IMG/VR virus record: IMGVR_UViG_3300046810_000209
Span: 1-41,332 of that record
DNA from: a virus
Reading direction: 5' to 3' (one strand)
Length of the DNA: 41,332 nt
Positions 16,531 through 25,300 of this stretch are shown here, piece after piece. The first letter of the stretch is position 1. The number at the start of each line of letters is the position of its first letter. Made by a program: the position numbers and the translations under genes. Under the pieces are notes generated by a model that worked only from the letters and a program-made list of their open reading frames with translations, was not told the origin of the DNA and ran no database searches.

Positions 16531-16824
16531 TTATTTTTTGGCTTTTTCCTTCGCCTCAGTTGCCGCTTTCGCGCTGGCTTCAGCGTCCGCTTTTTCCTGT
16601 GCTTCAGCAGCGGCCTTTGCTTTGGCCTCTTCTTCAGCTTTCGCAAGCGCTTCGGCTTTTTCCTTCGCCTCAGCTGCCGCTTTCTCCGCTGCGCTGTCAT
16701 CCACCTCACTGGCATAGCCCAGCTTAATAAGCTCGCGACCATGCTGTTCTGTGGTCTCAATGGTATTGCCTTCAGAAACAACAGTGCCGCCGAAGTAGTT
16801 CGGTTTAATCAGAAGCAGTTTCAT
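16531..16824 (-). CDS. Ala/Lys/Glu-rich small head-region protein
   Basis: The first 45 residues are a small conserved domain (MKLLLIKPNYFGGTVVSEGN, GRELIKLGYASEV). The last 50 are low-complexity Ala/Glu/Lys repeats (AEAKEKAEALAKAEEEAKAK...). The repeats are near-identical codon runs and probably vary in length between phages. It lies between capsid and connector. Function is unknown, possibly capsid decoration or head-tail joining. Confidence 0.75.
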   Translation of the reverse strand: MKLLLIKPNYFGGTVVSEGNTIETTEQHGRELIKLGYASEVDDSAAEKAAAEAKEKAEALAKAEEEAKAKAAAEAQEKADAEASAKAATEAKEKAKK

Positions 16825-16865
16825 ATGTAACTCCCGGAAAGGCGGCCCGGAGGCCGCCGTTGCTG

Positions 16866-18080
16866 TTACGCAGCTGCAGCAGGTGCGGTGAAGGAACCGT
16901 AAACGAACGCTTCAGGACGCTTAACGGCCAGCGCCAGACGTTCCTCACAGCGGATTGAGATCATGTTTTTCTCAAAGTCGTCGGCGTTTTCAGTGGAGAT
17001 AACCACGTTGGCATCTTCGCGGTCGAAAATCTGCGCACCGGCATTGAATGCGCCGGTCAGGAATTTACCCTGGAACGCAGCCGCTTCGGTCGCGACAACC
17101 GGCAGACCCCACAGGGTAGGACCAGTCAGCGCTGCCGGGTTCGCCAGAATGTAACGACCCAGCGAATCCTTAGTGAGCTCGATCTTCGCCCAATCAATGA
17201 AGTGCAGAACATGGCCAGACGCCGGGAAGCGCGCCAGCTGCGCCTGCAGCATAGCCAGTCGCAGATCATCAATACCACTTTGATTAGCCACGCTGAAGGC
17301 AGCAGCATATGCAGATGCCTGCGGAACGATACCGTTCAGGTGCGTGCCGGTGCCGTCGCCGAACAGAATCTCCTGCTCTTCAACGTACTTCAGCCCGTAG
17401 CGCAGTTCGGCGTCAATCGTTGACTGCAGCTGCGGCATATCATCAAGAATCTGCTTGGCGGCTTTGAACAGGTGCGCGATAGTGCGGACCGGCGTGATTT
17501 TTTCCGAAAAAGTGATATCGCTGTACGGCTTCTTAGTGTTCTCAGCGACGGTCGCCGCATTATTGGTAAATCCAGTCTGCTGAACCCAATAAATGGTATT
17601 GGACTCAGTACGGCCCGGTGCAATCAGGTCTCGGATAAACAGTCGCTGTTTTGGCTGCTGATCGATACCTGGCAGGCGGTCAGGTGCAACGATCTGGCCC
17701 GGCACGTTGACCGACAGCAACGCAGCCTTTACCGGAATGCTCAGGCGCTTATTGCCTTCGATGCTGGCTGAAAAAGCTTTCAGCGCTTCGGAGGAAACAA
17801 CCTGACCCCCAACGGTTTCGATAACGTTTTTCGCATTCGCCAGCGGCATCTGTGCAACATGCTGCTCAAGATCACCCAGCGCCGCCTTCAGCGTTTTTTC
17901 AGCTTCACGCATGGCGTTAAGTTCACTCGCCATTTTATCCACTGCCGCTTTTGTCTCAGTTGACAGCGAGCCAGATTTTTTCGCCTCCGTCAGCGCTTCC
18001 TCAGCCTTCGCATTAAACTTGCTACTGGCTTCGTTGATGCTGGCAGTAACCTGCTTCAGTACTTCATTTACTTCAGACAT
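16866..18080 (-). CDS. Major capsid protein, HK97 fold
   Basis: The 404-residue protein has an N-terminal coiled-coil scaffolding (delta) domain of about 105 residues (NEVLKQVTASINEASSKFNA...). The HK97-like shell domain follows, with PDRLPGIDQQPKQRLFIRDL, YWVQQTGFTNNAATVAE, KAAKQILDDMPQLQSTIDAE and a C-terminal RCEERLALAVKRPEAFVYGSF. The delta domain is expected to be removed by the neighbouring protease. This is the usual head module order: protease, then capsid. Confidence 0.95.
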   Translation of the reverse strand: MSEVNEVLKQVTASINEASSKFNAKAEEALTEAKKSGSLSTETKAAVDKMASELNAMREAEKTLKAALGDLEQHVAQMPLANAKNVIETVGGQVVSSEALKAFSASIEGNKRLSIPVKAALLSVNVPGQIVAPDRLPGIDQQPKQRLFIRDLIAPGRTESNTIYWVQQTGFTNNAATVAENTKKPYSDITFSEKITPVRTIAHLFKAAKQILDDMPQLQSTIDAELRYGLKYVEEQEILFGDGTGTHLNGIVPQASAYAAAFSVANQSGIDDLRLAMLQAQLARFPASGHVLHFIDWAKIELTKDSLGRYILANPAALTGPTLWGLPVVATEAAAFQGKFLTGAFNAGAQIFDREDANVVISTENADDFEKNMISIRCEERLALAVKRPEAFVYGSFTAPAAAA

Positions 18081-18089
18081 TGTTGATCC

Positions 18090-18938
18090 TTATTTGCCGA
18101 ACGCGGCCAGCGCGTTTTTAAGTTGTGCAATATTTTCGGGGTTGATTTCGTCGGTAGCGCCCGGCATACCTTCAGGGGTGGCAGCAGCGCCAGGCTTGCC
18201 GCCGGTTAATGCTTTAAGAAGTTTTCGACGCTCGGAGCGTGGCGCGTCGGTTTTTGCCAGCATCGCGTCCAGCTTGCGCAGCGCAGCTGCTGGGCTGTCG
18301 TCCCCATCAGCAATTTCATCTGCCGCCAGCAGGCGATCTGCAAAACCTTTTTCAACCGCATCGCTGCCGCCGATGTAAGTTTCTGCATCCATCATCGCGT
18401 CGATGGTGGCCGCATCCAGACCGGTTCGTGCGCCATAGATATCGTTCATCGCCTTATCAAAAGGCACCATGTCCGCTGCAATCTGCTGCAGGTCGTGACG
18501 GTTGCCCATCGCGTACACCCAGCAGTTATGGATCATCAGAAAGGCACCGCGACCGATCTGCACCTCATCACCGGCCATCGCGATAATCGACGCAGCAGAA
18601 GCAGCGAGGCCCAGCACCTTGACTGTGACTTTCCCTTCGTACTCACGCAGCAGGTTGTAAATTGCCAGGCCTTCAAACATGTCGCCGCCTGGCGAATTGA
18701 TATTCACGGTAACGTCAGCACCGCCGATTGAGCGGAGCGCGGCAGCAATGCGGCTGGCGGTGACGCCGTCGCCATACCAGTCAGCGCCAATGACGTCGAA
18801 CACGGAAATGCTGTTGTCATCACTCTTTGCGGCCTTGATGCTGCCGTTCCAGCGATCCATTGCGGAAGACGGCAGATCGCGATTTTCGCGCGCAAAAGGC
18901 CGCCCCTCCGGCGCTGCCGGAAGACTTTTTACTGTCAT
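18090..18938 (-). CDS. Head maturation protease, ClpP-like (S14/S49-type)
   Basis: The 282-residue product has the ClpP-like core: VNINSPGGDMFEGLAIYNLL (oxyanion loop), GLAASAASIIAMAGD with the nucleophile Ser, then FLMIHNCW with the catalytic His. It processes the capsid delta domain during prohead maturation. The C-terminal 80 residues are Ala/Gly/Pro-rich and may bind the capsid precursor. Confidence 0.93.
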   Translation of the reverse strand: MTVKSLPAAPEGRPFARENRDLPSSAMDRWNGSIKAAKSDDNSISVFDVIGADWYGDGVTASRIAAALRSIGGADVTVNINSPGGDMFEGLAIYNLLREYEGKVTVKVLGLAASAASIIAMAGDEVQIGRGAFLMIHNCWVYAMGNRHDLQQIAADMVPFDKAMNDIYGARTGLDAATIDAMMDAETYIGGSDAVEKGFADRLLAADEIADGDDSPAAALRKLDAMLAKTDAPRSERRKLLKALTGGKPGAAATPEGMPGATDEINPENIAQLKNALAAFGK

Positions 18939-18949
18939 TGGGGATGCTC

Positions 18950-20254
18950 CTAAGCCGCCTGTTTAAGCGGTGATTGTTCGAAAGGAATGTCCGGGAAAAC
19001 GGCGTTGTGAACTTCGCGCAACAGTGTGGCCCTTGCGGCGGTGCTGTTTTTGCGCAGGTCTTCAAGCGGTGTCAGGTTCAGCTGTACGGTATAGATATCA
19101 CCACCTTCAATCGGCGGCAGATTCTCCAGGCGGCGCACGTCATTACGGGACATCCACCCGTTCTGCAGCGCGGTGGTGTAATAAGCGGAACGTCCGGCGC
19201 TGTCGGCACGCAGCAGACCTTCAACGGAGAACTCAGCAAACAGGTCTTCATCACCATTCAGCAGACAGCGTGAAATCTCCTGTTCAATGTTCACCAGCAT
19301 CGGGCGCAGCGTATTCGTCAGGAACAGCAGATTCATGCCTTCAACGCTCGACGCCCAGCTACTCTGCTTGTCAACGTGACCAACCATAAAGGGCGGCACG
19401 CGGAACCAGCGGCAGATTTCCTCAATGCTAAATGATCGTGACTCCAGCATCTGAGCATCTTCAGGGTTAAGGGTGATGCCCTGATAGGACATATCACCCT
19501 CAAGCACCATCACCTTGCCCGCGTTTTTTGAACCAACGAACCGGTTAAGGTTTTCGCGGTTTTTCTGTCGCTGCTCTTTTGTCAGCAGATTCTTTGACAG
19601 AAAGAAGCCTGATGTCTGAATACCGTTTTCAAAAATTTTTGCGGCTGACTCTTCGACCGCCATCGCTGCGCCAAACACGTCACGCCCGGTGCGCATCGGC
19701 ATCATTCCGCATACGCCATCCAGACCAAAGCCCCGGATGTGCATCATGTTTTTAACCGGGATGATGCGCTTCACGCCTTTCTCTGTGTAGGTGTACTGCA
19801 GTTCGCCGCTGTCCAGCCGCTCCACCTTCATGCACTGAGGGAGAAGCGGCACGAGAGAGACCAGTTTCAGGCCGATCATCTTTTTCTCAACGTAGGCATT
19901 ACCACGCAGGCAGATGCTGGCAACCACCATCAGCATGAAGCGCGACGGCGTCATTTCGCTGTTCGGGCGACGGCATAGCAACTGATAGGCCGGATGATTA
20001 AGCGCCAGCTTGCGGGAGCCGTCAGCTGCTCTTTCATATACCTTCATCGGCAGAGTTGAAACTGACTCACTCAGCAGGCGCACACAGGCCCAGACAGAGG
20101 CCAGCGCCAGCGCTTTCTCTGCTGTAACTACCTTTCCGCTGCTGCTTGTGCCGTACCATTCCTGCCAGAACGCAGCATCATTCAGTCCGATTGACTCACC
20201 GAGCCAGTTAACAATCGCGCTCTTAATGCGACCCGGCTGTTTTTTTTCCTTCAT
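18950..20254 (-). CDS. Portal protein, HK97 family
   Basis: The 434-residue product shows WACVRLLSESVSTLPMKVYER, NHPAYQLLCRRPNSEMTPSRF, GNAYVEKKMI and SIEEICRWFRVPPFMVGHVDK, the standard HK97 gp3-type pattern. It forms the dodecameric DNA port. Its start overlaps the terminase stop (ATGA). Confidence 0.95.
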   Translation of the reverse strand: MKEKKQPGRIKSAIVNWLGESIGLNDAAFWQEWYGTSSSGKVVTAEKALALASVWACVRLLSESVSTLPMKVYERAADGSRKLALNHPAYQLLCRRPNSEMTPSRFMLMVVASICLRGNAYVEKKMIGLKLVSLVPLLPQCMKVERLDSGELQYTYTEKGVKRIIPVKNMMHIRGFGLDGVCGMMPMRTGRDVFGAAMAVEESAAKIFENGIQTSGFFLSKNLLTKEQRQKNRENLNRFVGSKNAGKVMVLEGDMSYQGITLNPEDAQMLESRSFSIEEICRWFRVPPFMVGHVDKQSSWASSVEGMNLLFLTNTLRPMLVNIEQEISRCLLNGDEDLFAEFSVEGLLRADSAGRSAYYTTALQNGWMSRNDVRRLENLPPIEGGDIYTVQLNLTPLEDLRKNSTAARATLLREVHNAVFPDIPFEQSPLKQAA

Positions 20255-21999
20255 CAGATACCTACCATGATCGGGTCATCAAAAAAGTCATCAGGATCGC
20301 CGCTGTCCACCAGCACCGCATCCTCTGCTGCACCGATTGCCATAGCGGAAGCCACCACGCCGTCGATACGGCCGGTGCTTTTCTTCTTGGCAAATATGCG
20401 GTTGTCCTTCTGGTCAGCCTCAAGCACCGCAGAGGCGGCGTTCCAGCGAAGGCAGGGATTAGGACGTATGACAAGCACCCTGTTGTTTAGGTGCTCTTCA
20501 AAAAGCTCAATGGATCGCGGCATCCACAGCCCGGACTCCTGCGCCTTATAAAAGCCCTGTCCATGCGGAACAAGGTCAACGCTCACAGACTCGCTTTCGA
20601 GTTCGGGCTCCAGATACTTGATGCGGTACTGGTCAAACGCGATGCACTTAATATCGTATCTGGCCGCCAGTTCACCGATACGCACCGCCACAAAACCGTA
20701 ATTGACCGCCTTACCAGGTGGCGCGTGAATAAAGCCATTACGCAGCCAGGCGTCATAGGGAACGTGGTCAGTTTTGGCACGCTCCAGCAGAGAATCTTTC
20801 GGCGTCCAGAACTCAACTAAAAGCTTTTTGGATTTCGGAAAGTAAAGCGCCAGCGCTGTCAGGTCGCGTGAACCGGACAGGTCAAGACCGCCATAGCACT
20901 CTTCCCCCGCCAAATCTTCGGGATCAAAGTCCTGCTCGCAGTTCATCCAGGTGTCGCTATCAATCCACGGATCGGATGCCTCAACCCACTGGCAGAAGTT
21001 CAGGCGGCGGACGATGCTTTCTTTCGACGGCATGCCGCGCGCCTGCGTCACCTGCTCCCGCAGATATTTATCCGTGAAGGTCTGACCCAACGATGGATTA
21101 GCTTTGCCCCAGCATGATTCATCCTTAAACGGGTCATCGCCCTCATCCAGCGAACAGATGAAGCTGAAAAAGCTGTCATCGACCAAATCACCGGCTGCCA
21201 CCTTGCGACCGTATTCGTGATATTCAAAACAGACGCTGGTTTTATCGTGGCCACTGTTGGTGATAAGGAACATCAGCGCCTGGCGACGACCCTTCGTACC
21301 AGCACGCATCATTTCAACAACGGCGTTTGTTTTGTGCTCATGCACTTCGTCAATCAGCGCGCCATGCGGACGCGGGCCTGACTGACCATCATCGGAGCTG
21401 ATCGGCTTAAAGAAAGAGCCTGTCTGCAGGAACGCAAGGTTCCAGACGTTCAGCCCGGTCCCGGATTTGGTGATGCGCTGTGCCAGTGCGGGCGACTGAT
21501 CGACCATCGTTACCGCATCGCGGAACAAGATCATCGCCTGGTCTTTTTTCGTAGCAGCCGCGTAGACTTCGGCGCGTGGCTCTTTATCCGCCATCAGCAG
21601 GTAAAGACCGACTCCGCCCGCAAGCGGCGACTTTCCGGAACCCTTGCCGGACTCGATGTAGCTCATGCGAAAACGGCGCGTACCGTCCTCCGCCTTCCAG
21701 CCAAACAAAGAGCCAACGATGAAACACTGCCACGGTAGCAGGATAAAAGGCTTACCCTCATGCTCACCGCCGTTGAGCTTCAGAACCTGAGCGAAGAAAT
21801 TAACGACACGCGTTACAGCTTCAACGTCCCAAAACAAGCCACGCTTCGGACCCTCTTCCAAATCCCTTATGTGGCGAGCGCAAGCTGCGCGAATGTCTGG
21901 TCCGGCAATTACCGTCCCGCTGGTAACATCCATTGCATACTGCGTCGCCGGATCAACCGAAGAACTGGTTGAGCGGGTCTTCTTCTTTTTCTCCACCAT
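20254..21999 (-). CDS. Terminase large subunit, HK97-type
   Basis: The 581-residue product has a Walker-A-like SYIESGKGSGKSPLAGG, Walker-B-like GALIDEVHEHK and a nuclease domain with YGGLDLSGSRDLTAL and DGVVASAMAIGAAED. It packages and cuts DNA. The start ATG 21999 has AAGGTGA upstream and overlaps the small-subunit gene by 47 bases. Confidence 0.95.
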   Translation of the reverse strand: MVEKKKKTRSTSSSVDPATQYAMDVTSGTVIAGPDIRAACARHIRDLEEGPKRGLFWDVEAVTRVVNFFAQVLKLNGGEHEGKPFILLPWQCFIVGSLFGWKAEDGTRRFRMSYIESGKGSGKSPLAGGVGLYLLMADKEPRAEVYAAATKKDQAMILFRDAVTMVDQSPALAQRITKSGTGLNVWNLAFLQTGSFFKPISSDDGQSGPRPHGALIDEVHEHKTNAVVEMMRAGTKGRRQALMFLITNSGHDKTSVCFEYHEYGRKVAAGDLVDDSFFSFICSLDEGDDPFKDESCWGKANPSLGQTFTDKYLREQVTQARGMPSKESIVRRLNFCQWVEASDPWIDSDTWMNCEQDFDPEDLAGEECYGGLDLSGSRDLTALALYFPKSKKLLVEFWTPKDSLLERAKTDHVPYDAWLRNGFIHAPPGKAVNYGFVAVRIGELAARYDIKCIAFDQYRIKYLEPELESESVSVDLVPHGQGFYKAQESGLWMPRSIELFEEHLNNRVLVIRPNPCLRWNAASAVLEADQKDNRIFAKKKSTGRIDGVVASAMAIGAAEDAVLVDSGDPDDFFDDPIMVGI

Positions 22000-22417
22000 T
22001 CACGTTCACCTTTGACCGGGCAGCCGGTGTAAGGCCGAACTCTACCAGGTAGCTTTTGAATCGCCGGTCTGCATCGGCCAGCATTGAAACAGCCGGGTTG
22101 GCCTTGATAAGAAATCCGCCTTCGGTCTGAACCGTGTATGTCCTGCCCTCTTCGGCAATAGTGATCCGCAGCTGAAGAATGTCGGCGTAGATATCGCAGA
22201 GCCTTTCCAGTGCCAGCACATCGGCAACGGTCAGCACGCCCATCCCGTCAAGAAGAACGGTCAGCTTTCCCCACGCAACCTTTCCCCAATCGGTGAGGTG
22301 TGATGGCGGGCTTGGGATTTCTCTCGCAGGTGCAGGTTCTTTGTCGTTAAGTTTTCGCTTGCCCGGATTGCCGGTAACGACCTTAAGGTGGGTCGGCTTT
22401 GGTCGTCTTCCGGCCAT
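21953..22417 (-). CDS. Terminase small subunit, P27 family
   Basis: The 154-residue protein begins MAGRRPKPTHLKVVTGNPGKR, the recognisable opening of the P27/HK97 gp1 small terminase family. It ends in the usual FGLTPAARSKVNV motif. It recognises the packaging site. GGGAGG lies five bases before the ATG. Confidence 0.94.
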   Translation of the reverse strand: MAGRRPKPTHLKVVTGNPGKRKLNDKEPAPAREIPSPPSHLTDWGKVAWGKLTVLLDGMGVLTVADVLALERLCDIYADILQLRITIAEEGRTYTVQTEGGFLIKANPAVSMLADADRRFKSYLVEFGLTPAARSKVNVNGGEKEEDPLNQFFG

Positions 22418-22465
22418 AAAAACCTCCCAGAAAAAAACTTTTCATTTCGCGGTTGTGCATAAAAA

Positions 22466-22498
22466 GGGGGGCGGGCGGTCAGGAGGTAGCTACCCGCT
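22466..22498. other. Candidate cos/packaging region
   Basis: In HK97/SfV-type phages cos lies between the HNH and small-terminase genes, here 22418-22590, which has no gene. It contains a G-run (GGGGGGCGGGCGG), the perfect 10-bp palindrome GGTAGCTACC (22485-22494) and GCGGG...CCCGC arms. The exact cut cannot be told from sequence. Confidence 0.4.
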
Positions 22499-22590
22499 GA
22501 ACTCTGCACCCACCCTCCCCAATAGTGATTGATAATGCTTATCATCTGTACCTATGGGCCACCAGACACCATGATAAATGAGATGCATTA

Positions 22591-22929
22591 TTATTTTCGC
22601 CAATGGGATGCGGGATCGAGTGGGAGTCCGTTTTCATCGCACCCAATCACGTGACCACGCTTCTCTTCACGTTGCTTTGTCGAGTCGTGATGCTGCTTGC
22701 AAAGGGGTTGCCAGTTGGCATTGTCCCAGAAGAGCTTCTGAGCCTTTGCTATCTCTTCCTGTTTGCCTCCGTTAATCGCTTCCTTCAGCCTATGAGGCTT
22801 GATGTGGTCAACAACAGCAGCCGCCACTGCTCTGCCCTGCCGGTGGCACATCGCGCAGAGAGGGTGAGACTTCAGAAATGACAGTCTGGCTTTGTCCCAG
22901 CGGCTATTGTAGATGCGTGGCTCGGACAT
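22591..22929 (-). CDS. HNH endonuclease (terminase partner)
   Basis: I chose ATG 22929 (AGGAAAC upstream) rather than 22959. The 112-residue product has CAMCHRQG, VVDHIKPHR, the central WDNANWQPLCKQHHD and a terminal GLPLDPASHW. This gives the two Cys pairs and the DH...N...H catalytic motif of HNH nucleases like HK97 gp74, which stimulate terminase cleavage at cos. Position next to terS fits. Confidence 0.92.
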   Translation of the reverse strand: MSEPRIYNSRWDKARLSFLKSHPLCAMCHRQGRAVAAAVVDHIKPHRLKEAINGGKQEEIAKAQKLFWDNANWQPLCKQHHDSTKQREEKRGHVIGCDENGLPLDPASHWRK

Positions 22930-23041
22930 AAGAGTTTCCTGCTGGCTAGATGTGTTCAACCCTCGGCAATGATGAAACCACCAGCCGAGGATTCAGTGTT
23001 TTTATGCTGAAAAGTGAACTCAGTGAATGCAGTTTTTAGCA

Positions 23042-23069
23042 CAAAATAAAAAGCCACCCGGAGGTGGCT
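23042..23069 (-). terminator. Intrinsic terminator
   Basis: On the minus strand AGCCACC-TCCG-GGTGGCT is followed by TTTTTATTTTG. It ends the small gene at 23076-23273. Confidence 0.8.
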
Positions 23070-23075
23070 ATAGCT

Positions 23076-23273
23076 TCATGGCGCATCTGGTAAATACATC
23101 CAGTGGATTATCTCGATGCCATGATGTTGAGAGTTGTCTATAAAAACAGGCCCGTCAAAACCAAACCCTGCAGTATAAGATGCCACTCCAACGCCTTTTG
23201 CCGTATTAACGATTAGCCAAGATATCTGTTTAGTCGTTTGTGGTTGAGATGTTTTTAATGAATTCCAGCCCAT
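23076..23273 (-). CDS. Small DUF551-like phage protein
   Basis: The 65-residue protein has WLIVNTAKGVGVASYTAGFGF and ends GIEIIHWMYLPDAP, like the 'THWMPLPEPP' ending of DUF551 proteins. Function is unknown. It has a strong TAGGAGA six bases upstream and a terminator directly after, so it is a compact expressed unit. Confidence 0.7.
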   Translation of the reverse strand: MGWNSLKTSQPQTTKQISWLIVNTAKGVGVASYTAGFGFDGPVFIDNSQHHGIEIIHWMYLPDAP

Positions 23274-23343
23274 TTGAGTCTCCTATAAAGTGGAGATTCA
23301 GATTACCATCATTGAGTCAGGGTGGCATTATCAAGCGATCTAG

Positions 23344-23499
23344 CTAGTGCGCCTTGTAATGATTACACTGCCAAACTTCTTTTTTTGCTCTCTTTAGGAT
23401 GGTGGCATGGCTAACGCCATGCTTTTCACCTATCGCCTTAATGGTCAATGAATCAGCATGGCAAGCCGATTCTATGGCCTCCTAATCTAGTGTGGCCAT
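23344..23499 (-). pseudogene. HTH DNA-binding protein with in-frame TAG at codon 6
   Basis: The minus frame reads MATLD, then TAG (23482-23484). It continues open as EAIESACHADSLTIKAIGEK, then a clear helix-turn-helix HGVSHATILKRAKKEVWQC, to a TAG at 23344-23346. Related phage small HTH proteins usually have Trp after the initial ..LD, so a TGG to TAG change is the simplest explanation. The C-terminus is also short. It is either a pseudogene or an amber allele that could be read in a suppressor host. Confidence 0.65.
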
Positions 23500-23576
23500 G
23501 ATTCCCCTAAATTTTTTAGAAAAAATGCCGATATATTTCTTTTAAACCGTAGAAATGGATAAAAGAGAATCTAAAA

Positions 23577-23864
23577 ATGCTTATAGAAAAAGGTCTATGC
23601 AATAAGATTTTGATAGCGCTGCTTGCAAACTACCCTGGGTTCATGTCCTCGAAATCATTTGAATCTACGATCCCTCACGAAAGTTACCCTCAGAGGGTTT
23701 TTGCAGCGCATTACAAATACCTGGATGAGAAAGGATTAATTGAGACAGAAATCAGTATCCAGGAAAACGCTGACGGAACTCAGTCTCATTTGGTTGTTTG
23801 GCACCAAACTCGCATTACTGCTCTGGGCATCGACTTCATTGAGGAAGGCGGATTCACAGAATAA
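23577..23864 (+). CDS. Small winged-helix-like protein of unknown function
   Basis: The 95-residue product (MLIEKGLCNKILIALLANYPGF..., YLDEKGLIETEI, ARITALGIDF-like end) has the helix-strand-wing arrangement of a small winged-helix protein similar to YjcQ-type proteins. I do not recognise its function. It is on the opposite strand to the lysis and head genes, AT-rich and independently terminated, so it may be expressed in the lysogen. Confidence 0.65.
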   Translation: MLIEKGLCNKILIALLANYPGFMSSKSFESTIPHESYPQRVFAAHYKYLDEKGLIETEISIQENADGTQSHLVVWHQTRITALGIDFIEEGGFTE

Positions 23865-23879
23865 TAATTAACATCATCG

Positions 23880-23900
23880 GGCGCACTGCTTGAGTGCGCC
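23880..23900. terminator. Bidirectional hairpin terminator
   Basis: GGCGCACT-GCTTG-AGTGCGCC is a perfect 8-bp stem between two convergent genes. T tracts are weak on both sides. Confidence 0.6.
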
Positions 23901-23909
23901 ATGTGATTA

Positions 23910-24380
23910 TTACTTCCGGCATAGCTCTGTGATGTATTGCTGCAACCCGGTTATCTGCTTTCCGGCAACTTCGATTCGCTCTCTGAGTGTGAAATAATCC
24001 CGCTGAGCGGCGTCAGTAAGTCGGGCGCTGGCTGCATCATCCAAGCTGGAGGTGCCGGTGGTCGATTGCTTCGCACAGGTGGCGTTGAGCTGCAACCGGC
24101 GCTTGCCAGTAGCAACATCATCATGCAGCTGATCGATAGTGGCTTTGGCATTTTCTAATTCCTTCGTGTATTTATCATCGAGTGCCGCCACATCACGCTG
24201 GCGTGTCTGCATGTCGGTGATGGTGTCATTAGCCAGCTTGAGGTTACTGGATGCGGTGTCACGCTGCGCCTTGTAGTCAATGGCATTGCCTCGGTAATAA
24301 AGCGCGAATGATACTGACGTGGCTAGGAGAAGAAGAACCAGCAGGATGAGTGCAGTGAGCACTTTAGCCTTTGAAGTCAT
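23910..24380 (-). CDS. Rz: Inner-membrane spanin (Rz-like)
   Basis: I chose ATG 24380, inside the endolysin end. A single N-terminal membrane segment (VLTALILLVLLLLATSVSFALYY, about residues 6-28) is followed by a periplasmic coiled coil to the C-terminus, the i-spanin layout. With the nested Rz1 it spans the periplasm and fuses the membranes in the last step of lysis. Confidence 0.9.
   Translation of the reverse strand: MTSKAKVLTALILLVLLLLATSVSFALYYRGNAIDYKAQRDTASSNLKLANDTITDMQTRQRDVAALDDKYTKELENAKATIDQLHDDVATGKRRLQLNATCAKQSTTGTSSLDDAASARLTDAAQRDYFTLRERIEVAGKQITGLQQYITELCRK
23951..24151 (-). CDS. Rz1: Outer-membrane spanin lipoprotein (Rz1-like), nested in Rz
   Basis: A second reading frame inside Rz codes for 66 residues with the lipobox LLLASAGC (lipidated Cys20) and a Pro-rich mature part (PPVRSNRPPAPPAW). 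This is the classic embedded Rz1. It pairs with Rz across the periplasm. Confidence 0.88.
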   Translation of the reverse strand: MPKPLSISCMMMLLLASAGCSSTPPVRSNRPPAPPAWMMQPAPDLLTPLSGIISHSESESKLPESR

Positions 24381-24873
24381 CAGCACTCTCCGCCAGGCAC
24401 ATGGTGCGCTCCATATCGCGACGGTTGATCAATCCCCGCCATTTCTGTCCACCAGCGTAAATCCAGCGGCGCAGTTCTTCGCATGCTCCGTCCACATCGC
24501 CAGAGTTAAGCCGCTTCAGCAGGGTAGATTTAGAGAATGCGCTGATGCCAACGTTATAGGTGAAGCTGTAAAGCGCGGCGCGCTGATATTCACCTAGTGG
24601 AATTTTGACCATCCCATCAACTGCTTTCTTAACTGGTTGCAGGTCATTCCACATCAGGCGATCGCATTCGCGGTCGGTGTACCTCTTGCCTTTGATGATA
24701 TCGGTGCCGGTATGACCATCGCAGACGGTCCAGACGCCAGCCACATCTTTGTAAGGCTCGTACACCCTGCCCTCCACACCATCCTTTCCGCCGAGGAATA
24801 CCGTAGCGATAGCCATAGCTCCACCACCCGCGACAGCAATCAGCTTATTGCGCAGGCTGTTTGACATAGCCAT
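24364..24873 (-). CDS. SAR endolysin, GH24 lysozyme
   Basis: The 169-residue protein starts with a Gly/Ala-rich signal-arrest-release segment (about 11-29: LIAVAGGGAMAIATVFLGG). The catalytic triad Glu34-Asp43-Thr49 has the T4-lysozyme spacing (E-x8-D-x5-T). It is membrane-tethered and inactive until the pinholin depolarises the membrane. It follows the holin by 4 bases and overlaps Rz at its end. GAGG lies eight bases upstream. Confidence 0.93.
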   Translation of the reverse strand: MAMSNSLRNKLIAVAGGGAMAIATVFLGGKDGVEGRVYEPYKDVAGVWTVCDGHTGTDIIKGKRYTDRECDRLMWNDLQPVKKAVDGMVKIPLGEYQRAALYSFTYNVGISAFSKSTLLKRLNSGDVDGACEELRRWIYAGGQKWRGLINRRDMERTMCLAESADDFKG

Positions 24874-24876
24874 GGG

Positions 24877-25119
24877 TCAATCCTCGTTGATGTCTGGCGC
24901 AGTAGGCCAGCGCTGAAGGGCTTTGATTTGTGCCAGGGTAGCCTTGCGTTTGTAATACCAGTTGATGCCGAGCGTGAACAGCGCCACCAGAATACCGGCC
25001 AGGACGCCAACAGCACTCCATTCATCGGGACTCAGCCTGGTCAGCAGACCGTTAGCAATTGTCCCGGCAGATGCGCCGTATGCCGCGCCTGATGCCAGTT
25101 TGCTCATATCGATACTCAT
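24877..25119 (-). CDS. Pinholin, phage 21 S-like
   Basis: ATG 25119 has GGAGGTGAT upstream. The 80-residue product MSIDMSKLASGAAYGASAGT... has a Gly/Ala/Ser-rich first segment and a second true membrane segment (VGVLAGILVALFTLGINWYY), then a basic end, matching S21. Two Met codons (residues 1 and 5) could give holin and antiholin forms as in S21. It works with the SAR endolysin. Confidence 0.9.
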   Translation of the reverse strand: MSIDMSKLASGAAYGASAGTIANGLLTRLSPDEWSAVGVLAGILVALFTLGINWYYKRKATLAQIKALQRWPTAPDINED

Positions 25120-25193
25120 ATCACCTCCGTGATTACGGTCGGTGCTGTCGGTAGTCAAAAGAAAATTGCGCAACACCACGGCGTCAAAAGTTT

Positions 25194-25203
25194 GTGTGTG
25201 GAG
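25194..25203 (+). repeat. Orphan copy of the GTGTGTGGAG motif
   Basis: A perfect copy on the plus strand, antisense to the lysis leader. A GTG (25212) follows eight bases later, but no supported gene begins there. Confidence 0.6.
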
Positions 25204-25223
25204 ACTGATTGGTGTGCGCAAAA

Positions 25224-25248
25224 AGGGGAAAAGCCCACAAAGGTGGGC
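25224..25248 (-). terminator. Intrinsic terminator upstream of the holin
   Basis: On the minus strand GCCCACCTTTGTGGGC is followed by TTTTCCCCTTTTT. It lies between the small membrane protein gene and the holin, so late transcription must read through it. Confidence 0.65.
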
Positions 25249-25300
25249 CTCAAGGTATAGCGTTTTATCAAAGGCGCTTGATGACGCCTTTTGTGAAACG

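Noticed and set aside
16466-16717. Ser/Ala/Phe-rich plus-strand frame opposite the Ala/Lys/Glu-rich protein
   Set aside because: It is the expected antisense of a repetitive GCN/AAG/GAA sequence.
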